Both the position numbers and the translations under genes were made by a program. DNA of 64,000 bases, taken from positions 2,957,501 through 3,021,500 of the forward strand of contig NC_051104.1 in the NCBI RefSeq assembly GCF_901709675.1, given 5' to 3'. The notes under the pieces are model-generated. The model was given only the letters and a program-made list of their open reading frames with translations, was not told the DNA's origin and searched no databases. This DNA is from Syngnathus acus. Its lineage: Eukaryota; Chordata; Actinopteri; Syngnathiformes; Syngnathidae. Shown here piece by piece: positions 58,150 to 64,000 of the stretch. Each line of letters begins with the position of its first letter. Position 1 is the stretch's first letter.

Positions 58150-59159
58150 CTCATATTTTGCTTGCCTTAATTAATTTATGATTTGAATGACTAATTGAAA
58201 CAAACAACACTATACCTAATACGCATTGTTTATCATGCTTTAAGACAGTACACACTTGATTTTGCTGGAAAAAAAAAATTACAGGTACAAAAATTGTGTA
58301 CTTTGTTACTTCTCACGGCCGATGATGGAAAGTGTTGGTGATCACATTAGTGCAAAAAATGTGACATAAAAAATCAATAACTGACAGTTTAGCATCCATC
58401 ACAAATGTAATACAGCCACGCATACCAGAAATACATGTTTTGATAAAGTGCAATGTCAGATAGCTATTTTTAGGTATTTATTTTTAAGGGGTGGTGGAAC
58501 ATGACAGTTTTCTATTTGCCTTGGGGGGGGGGATCTTGTGAAATGAGCCACACGCTGCATGACCAATTCTAAACAGCGTGATCCGATCACGCCAAGCAGC
58601 AGTGTCGTACACTTTTCATTGGAGTCAAATAAATCTGAAAGTGTGAACTTTCAAAAAATAAATACGGCAGCACTCCCTGTGGATCTCCCTTTATTGGAGC
58701 AGACTTTCACAGGCCGGACCTGTCCTGGTCCGGCCCGGGGATTAATAATGGATATGTGCGCTCCCGGGGGATTAGTAAACAGGGACATTATGATGGAGGG
58801 TTGAGCGGACGGGGCGATCCATCTTGCCGGCGTAATAACGCGCCACTCCGACGCTTTGCACTCACCGGTCCCGTGCAACACCATCACAGCGGGACTGATG
58901 AATCGCTTTGGTTGTTTGCACTGCGCTCCACGCCATCGCCATCGCGACGGCGGCAATAATAAATTCTCGTCGCTCGGCGAGTGCTTTTTTGTGCCTTCGT
59001 GTCAACATTCATTAGCATTTAGACATGCGAGCACAAACGTTTACTTAGCAGATTAGATGAACGAGGGCCAAGCGCTCTGCACTCGGAAACAGTCATCGGG
59101 GAGATTACGGGAAGTTGACGTGCGGAAGGAAGCCTTGCGTGAAACAAAAAACATTGAAA
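58150..59159. other. Gene-free stretch with a GC hairpin
   Basis: Holds G10 at about 58524-58533, the inverted repeat at 58712-58735 and a smooth repeat-free block at 58730-59080. No gene supported. Confidence 0.45.
58712..58735. repeat. Perfect 9-bp GC-rich hairpin
   Basis: GGCCGGACC pairs with GGTCCGGCC across the 6-base loop TGTCCT. The stem has eight G-C pairs and one A-T pair. It is followed by CGGGGATTAATAATGG. It is not part of a recognisable transposon. Confidence 0.9.
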
Positions 59160-59245
59160 TGTTTGAACTCAGGCGTGAAACCCTACTCTGAACCCTGGCT
59201 GGAAACAAAAACACTTATTTTAAAACCCATTCTGATCCCTCAACC
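59160..59245 (-). repeat. Degenerate AACCCTACTCTGAACC-type repeat patch
   Basis: GGCGTGAAACCCTACTCTG, AACCCTGGCTGGAAAC and AAACCCATTCTGATCCC repeat the vocabulary of the patch at 56.85-57.01 kb in the same orientation. Confidence 0.5.
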
Positions 59246-60000
59246 TGCCTCAAATAATTTTCCGTGTTGATGGAGTGACTCAAAGTCAGCCAGACAATAG
59301 AAGGTGTTGTCTGGGCCTTTCCGCCATCAACTTAACGAGTTCATCAGTTAAGGCTGAAAATGAGCATTCGAGCATGCCAAAGAGAAAATGAGGTTACAAC
59401 CAAGATCCGCAAAGTGTGTTGTTTCATCCCGGCCGACGCCGCGGTTGTCCGATAATTAGTCCGACACGAGAAGATGTCACCGCGTCTTATTTTATTTACA
59501 GAGCCACAATAACCAACACGAGCTTAAGCGGTCTCCTCGGCAACCTCGGGAATTAAACAGCATCGGCCCCACTTAAGAAAACGGCATTAATGCGGCGGCG
59601 TTATCGTCCGAAGTCTTAATCGGTTTGTTCTGTGTAAACGCTAATCCAGTTAGCGGACGATCAAACGACGTCTCGGCGCTTCATTAACGCTCGGGCACGC
59701 ATGCGCGCTCAAACAGACAGCCGCTACCGAGGCGTCTCAAAGGCAAATATGTCGTTATTTCATCAGCCAAAGTGGTCTTCAAAGACTCACTTTGCTTTCA
59801 AGAGATCATTGCGAGAATTGGTAAAACCAACGCCATCCAACCGAGGAGTATTTGACACCCTTGTTTGGATTTCCAATTCAATTTGCTGACAGGAAGTTGT
59901 GCATTTACAAAATAAGAACAACAATAAAATCCAATTTCAAAATCAGCTTTCGAGCCAGGTTTAGTTTCTTAGTTGTGTTTTCAGTTCTCGATTTCTCTGG
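59246..60000. other. Gene-free spacer, CpG-containing
   Basis: The part 59390-59720 is rich in CpG with ATTA cores (CGATAATTAGTCC, GGCATTAATGCGG, CGCTAATCCAGTTAGC). It is repeat-free and may be regulatory. No exon is supported. Confidence 0.4.
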
Positions 60001-60190
60001 CATGGCTCCTTGAGACTTTTTTTTTTTATAATGCACATTTCTATCAAATGTCATGTTGCTCAGTCAAACTGGCTTCGGGGGTTGAATTTTTTGAAAAATT
60101 CTGCATTTCCAGCAGTAGGTAGGAGCTACTCCTGATAGACACATCTGTCGAATATCATGTCGCTCGGTAAAACTGGCTGCGGGGGCAAAA
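60001..60190 (+). repeat. Tandem pair of a ~50-bp unit, also present at 62.5 kb
   Basis: Unit 1 (60034-60090) and unit 2 (60140-60190) share the order C(T/G)(A)TCxAAT(G/A)TCATGT, GCTC(A/G)GT, AAACTGGCT and CGGGGG, about 106 bases apart. The stretch before unit 1, CATGGCTCCTTGAGACTTTT, matches a stretch at 62516-62532, where a third unit (GTCTACCAAATTTCATGTAC) follows. This points to a dispersed repeat with a tandem inner unit that I cannot name. Confidence 0.6.
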
Positions 60191-60651
60191 CGATGCTCTC
60201 TGGATGAAGAGGAGGAGGGCAAGTGAGGCCTGGGGGCTCCCTGCCTCCACTCCCCCTTCCCCTGCCCGTGATGGAGTCACCAGGAGGGAGAGTGTAATCG
60301 TTCCTGGAGAGAAGTAGCAAATAGGAAGAGCAGCGAGGAACGAAGAAATAAAGAGCTGCAGCTTCAAAGCGGCGTTGCACAAACCAGCGACTCACTTTTG
60401 GATTTCTTGTTTTCATTCCAGGCCAGAATCATCTTATTGTGAGAGCGGTCGCACAATATGGCGGCTTAATTGAAGAGGTGCAACATATTTCTATTCTATT
60501 AGATTAGAAAGCAGTGCCCTCAGGTGGAAGCATCAATTACTACAAAGGGTTGAAGCGCCTCATTGGTCCTTTGGAGCCACATGCGCACACCCACACACAC
60601 TCCCCGACATCCACACGGCCGCGGAATCCATGTTCCAAGACTGCGCCACGT
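60191..60651. other. Gene-free spacer
   Basis: A purine-rich patch at 60200-60350 gives overlapping minus-strand frames without domains. A CA-rich bit lies at 60585-60605. No gene supported. Confidence 0.4.
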
Positions 60652-60740
60652 GCCCATCCATCCATTTTCACTCATCAGAGTGGTGCCCTGGCGGGGTCCA
60701 CACTTGACTAGTCGCCAGCTCCTTTTACGGGCACATCTTA
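60652..60740 (+). mobile_element. L2-type LINE 3' fragment
   Basis: GCCCATCCATCCATTTTCAC, then TGGTGCCCTGGCGGGGTCC, ACACTTGACTAGTCGCCAGC and GGGCACAT follow the order of the common fish L2-like tail (CATCCATTTT, GGCGGGGTACACCCTGGAC, TGGTCGCCAGCC, GGGCACAT). About 90 bases, clearly diverged. Confidence 0.65.
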
Positions 60741-60861
60741 ATGGAACCATTATTTAAGGGCAGTTTTTCCATTTTCCGCGGTGTTAATATTGAAATTGTG
60801 CATAATGTTATTGTGCCTATTGGATATACATTTTTCCCCGTTTCGATGTCCCATGATGGAA

Positions 60862-61544
60862 CAGGTGTCAAACTCAAGGCCCGGGGGTTAGAAACGGCCC
60901 ATCATATCATTTTATGTGGCCCGCAAAGACAAACTGGGCATCGACTTTGTGTCATTACCGTATTTTCCGGACTATAAGGCGCACCGGACTATAAGGCGCA
61001 CATTCAATGAATGGCCCATTTTAAAACTTTGTCCTTATATAAGGCGCACCGGACTATATGGCGCACCATTAATGCATCATGTCAGATTTTTCATCCAAAT
61101 CAAATCATTCTCCATTTTATCTTTTTTATTTCAACTTCAGACACAACAAATCACAAAATAATGATCCATAGTCTTTTTGATTCATGATTCATAGTCTACA
61201 GCGGGCCACTTGTGATTGATTTCATGACACAATGCTTCGGGCCAGTTTAAATTTAGGAATTTGGTCCATATATAAGGCGCACTGTCGTTTTTTGAGAAAA
61301 TTTTAGGTTTTTAGGTGCGCCTTATAGTCCGGAAAATACGGTACTAAAATTACAAATTGTCTTCACTATAAAAAAAACTGAGATATTGTTTGCAATTTTT
61401 ATTACCATTTGTCTTTTTAAAATATTTGAACAATTTTTGCTAGTCTCGGATTTTCAAAATTCGTTATTCATCCGTTTGTTTTGTAGCCTATACTGTATAT
61501 AGAACACGTTGACAATCATAATGGCCCTGGAGTTTGACACCCCG
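60862..61544 (+). mobile_element. hAT element split by a nested MITE
   Basis: It begins CAGGTGTCAAACTCAAGGCC and ends GAGTTTGACACCCC. The left part (ATCATTTTATGTGGCCCGC, CATCGACTTTGTGTCATTA) stops at 60957, where a GCGCACC element is inserted. The right part resumes after 61343 with CTAAAATTACAAATTGTCTT and goes on to TTGACAATCATAATGGCCC. About 45 bases near the right end are missing relative to the 22.3-kb copy. No clear target duplication remains. Confidence 0.92.
60956..61343 (+). mobile_element. GCGCACC-family MITE nested in hAT (388 bp)
   Basis: TA then CCGTATTTTCCGGACTATAA on the left, TTATAGTCCGGAAAATACGG then TA on the right. The host hAT sequence without an insertion is visible in the 50.8-kb copy (minus strand GTGTTATTACGAGAATTGCA). 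Here the host reads GTGTCATTA, element, TACTAAAATTACA. The target is therefore a single TA that was duplicated. The centre carries the same module as the 55.7- and 57.7-kb copies. Confidence 0.95.
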
Positions 61545-61888
61545 CTACAGTATTTGAATCTTGGTCATGCCGGCGGTATCTGGAGAGCTAAATACATTTC
61601 ATCATGGTACTTGTGAATCCCGAGCCTTAAGGTGGATGTGCTTGCAACTTCGACTTGCATTTGTTTTTTATGAAAAAGCTGCCGGCGAGGAATGACAAAT
61701 TGCTTTGTGCGACAGACCAGAGTTTGATCTGATTGTTTTGGTTGTGAGGACATTGCTTAGCCAAACAAATGGTCATGTCATCATCCACGTTGGAAATGCC
61801 ATCTGCACTTGGAATGTGATGCGCAAGTGTGGAAACCGCCAAAATAACACCAAATGGGCCGTTTTCAACCAACATGTGATGCAATAAG
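61545..61888. other. Gene-free spacer
   Basis: Short open frames on both strands, no repeat ends, no supported gene. Confidence 0.4.
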
Positions 61889-62505
61889 TACCGTATTTTT
61901 CAGACTATAAGTCGCACTGGCGTATAAGTCGCACCAGCCTTAAAATGCACAATAAAGGGAAAAAAACTATATATAAGTCGCACCGGAGTATAAGTCGCAC
62001 TTTTGGGTGAAATTTATTTGACAAAATCCAACACCAAGAACAGAAATGAACCAGCAACAACAGGCTAAACAATACGGTATGCTAACGTGACATAAACACA
62101 AACGAGGAGCTGAGAACGGGCCTGAAGTAACATTAACAGTAATTCAAATAACTATAACATAAAGAACACTTTTATCAAACCATCTGTGTCACTCCAAATC
62201 ATTAAATCCATTGACGGACTCGTCGTTAGTTGCAGTTCAAATTATTCCACAGGCCCATATAACTAGATATAAACTATATATCCAATAACAATAACATAAA
62301 CATAAGAGCGCCCTCATCCGGTTTAGGCTGAAAATAACATGTGAAGTGAATCTACTACACAATGACGGTAATGACGGCGTGAATATGTGTGAGTGACAAA
62401 AAAACGTTTGTTAAAAATTTCACATATAAATTGCTCCTGAGTATAAGTCGCACCCCTACCCAAACTATGAAAAAAGGTGCGACTTATACTCCGGAAAATA
62501 CGGTA
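61889..62505 (+). mobile_element. GTCGCACC-family MITE (617 bp), no SINE
   Basis: TA then CCGTATTTTTCAGACTATAA on the left, CTTATACTCCGGAAAATACGG then TA on the right. The arms hold repeated GTATAAGTCGCACC. The inside shares TTTGACAAAATCCAACAC, CATCTGTGTCACTCCAAATC and TTAGTTGCAGTTCAAATTAT with the copy at 43.2 kb. It gives the empty site for the SINE found in that copy. A CTCF-like remnant (GAGCGCCCTCATCCGG, 62306-62321) is present. No transposase frame. Confidence 0.93.
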
Positions 62506-62640
62506 TTCTTGTAGACATGGGCTCTTGAGATTTTTTTGTGGGTCTTCATTTGACGGACATGTCTACCAAATTTCATGTACTTTAGTAGAATTTACCTCGG
62601 AGATTAAATTTTCAAATAATTATGGAGGTACCTACAAGGA
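62506..62640 (+). repeat. Third copy of the 60.0-kb dispersed repeat
   Basis: ACATGGGCTCTTGAGATTTT, then GACATGTCTACCAAATTTCA and TGTACTTTAGTAGAATTTAC, correspond in order to 60001-60090. It starts just after the right TA of the MITE at 61889-62505. Confidence 0.5.
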
Positions 62641-64000
62641 ATACATTTCCTTATATTTTCGTGCCAACCATCGCATGAGGTGTAATTAAGCCTTTTTCAT
62701 ACATATGTAATTTTCGGGCACTCGTGGCGCGGCCGGTGATGTCGAACAATGATGCAATCACAAAAGGTGCGCGCACTCGCCGACCTCGCATCCGTGTTTG
62801 CTCCCTGCTGTTCTGATATATGTAATGAATTCACGGCGGCGGTGAGTCAGTGCGGATCAAAGAGCAGCCTAAGCTCGGAGGTTGTGCCACCCATGTCAAA
62901 CACACACACACATGCCAGGTGTTTTTAAAACCATCACACTTCACTTTTTGACCACCCAGGGCAGGAGAGCTGGCCCAAAATAAAACCCCAAGACAATATA
63001 GCACTTCCACAATGCGCTAATGAGCGCAAGCGATGCTGGCGCGCTTTCAAAGGGTTTCCATGACGATAGCGGTGCAGGGTTGGAGTCATGACCACACGGG
63101 CTGCAAAGAAAAAAATAAACTCGTGCTACTTCGTGGCAAACAGTCCAATTGTGACCTGCACGGCGCCTCTCACAATTCTGACGTCGTAGAAAACACCCGA
63201 CCTTACATTTGTCGGTCTCTGTGAATCCATCAAGAAGCTGCAGGCTACTCCTGGCTCAACTCCAATGGCTGTTATCTCATACTGCATTTGCACCATAGCT
63301 GACAACCAGCGGTCAGATACTTGTGATTTACCATATTTAATATATGCAGCATCTCGGAATTAAAATGTATCATCGCATCGAGATCAAATGTCATAGCTAC
63401 TTCCGAATGCTCGTTATAGTTTGGACATTGCGGTTTTGCATGCATGCCGTCCATCTGCAAACTAATGTCTGGTCACGGCAGTCCATCTCCCGCTCTGAAT
63501 TATATTGTCTCGGTTCTCCCCTACTGAGAGCGTAACCCCCCAGTTAACAGAGCAAGCGCTCACAGTCGGTCCGCTTTGATTACAAATGCAAACATCCCAG
63601 TCAAGTCGGCTATTTCCATGCAAGAGATGGCTCGTTCATTCTGATGTTGAAACAGGACCACCAGGAGGTCCTTAAAGCAAGCCCGGCGCCGTCGCCACGT
63701 CTGGCTTGGGTTATTAATCGGCTGCTAAAGTGCTACTAAAGAGCTCTCCGAGGACGGTTAGACGATTGCGGATTCACACGTGGGCCACTTGAACTCACAA
63801 CACCACCACTATGAATATTTCATTCCGAAAGCAGACAACGAGAACCGATGCGACATCACTTTAACTTTTGTTCGGTCTCTATTGACGAGGCCGGATCGTA
63901 AGTGCTCAATTTCACGGCCGAAGGGGTTCGCTAACGGCTGAGCCGTGTTTTCGCCAGTTCTTCCACTTTCAAGAACTGACGAGCTGCAGAAGTCAAAGAT
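62641..64000. other. Gene-free stretch to the window end
   Basis: No gene or transposon supported. A short (CA)n tract lies near 62900-62912. The parts 62700-62880 and 63640-63960 are smooth, CpG-containing and repeat-free, and could be regulatory. Confidence 0.45.

Noticed and set aside
60655-60670. CCATCCATCCA as an independent microsatellite
   Set aside because: It is the usual CATCCATTTT start of the fish L2-like tail that follows.
63654-63672. AGGACCACCAGGAGGTCCT as a CTCF site or structured element
   Set aside because: It has a six-base inverted repeat and partial CTCF similarity (three core mismatches), which is too weak to annotate.

Overview
The window looks like nuclear DNA of a ray-finned fish, probably a percomorph. 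The reasons are the dense short DNA transposons of fish type (hAT ends of the form CAGGGGTGTCAAACTC and inverted-repeat elements built on TATAAGGCGCACC, TATAAGTCGCACC and TATAAGACGACCC), tRNA-derived SINE tails and L2-like scraps typical of fish, long homopolymer and (TA)n tracts, and the absence of bacterial-style gene packing. A syngnathid (seahorse or pipefish) is a guess only. I find no convincing protein-coding exon, tRNA, rRNA or snRNA gene. The window is best described as a gene desert or the inside of a very large intron.

Layout. 1-15 kb: mostly unique-looking sequence with a degenerate interstitial telomere repeat (3387-3418), a SINE plus G-rich tetranucleotide tract plus hAT element (4022-4693), an AACAT array (7777-7920), a perfect 20-bp palindrome (8892-8911) and an AT-rich segment with a triplicated 37-bp block (10330-10703). 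15-30 kb: a Tigger/pogo-like element (15079-15396), a CTAAT microsatellite, two nearly identical 311-bp GCGCACC-type elements (20010-20320 and 29678-29988), a longer relative (23411-23798), and two hAT elements back to back sharing one target site (22032-22641). 30-46 kb: mostly unique-looking, with three local duplications or arrays (35020-35338, 35521-35604, 39019-39510), a good CTCF-type motif (39250-39263), a right-truncated GCGCACC element (40677-41370) and a GTCGCACC element carrying a SINE insertion (43193-43962). 46-64 kb: the densest transposon zone, with six more GCGCACC elements (including one nested in a hAT element), one more GTCGCACC element, one GACGACC element and a third intact hAT with an 8-bp target duplication.

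No genes work together here. What can be read is insertion history. The three families that begin TACCGTATT and end AATACGGTA, each with TATAAG-type inner motifs, look related and insert at TA. One insertion can be checked against an empty site within the window. Between the transposons lie smooth, repeat-free blocks with homeodomain-like ATTA cores (for example 13830-14180, 18690-18990, 27230-27610, 47550-47900 and 53780-54080). They are plausible conserved regulatory elements of a distant developmental gene, but that is inference until a cross-species alignment is done. Two long open frames (51924-52760, 19143-19889) are recorded as unproven.
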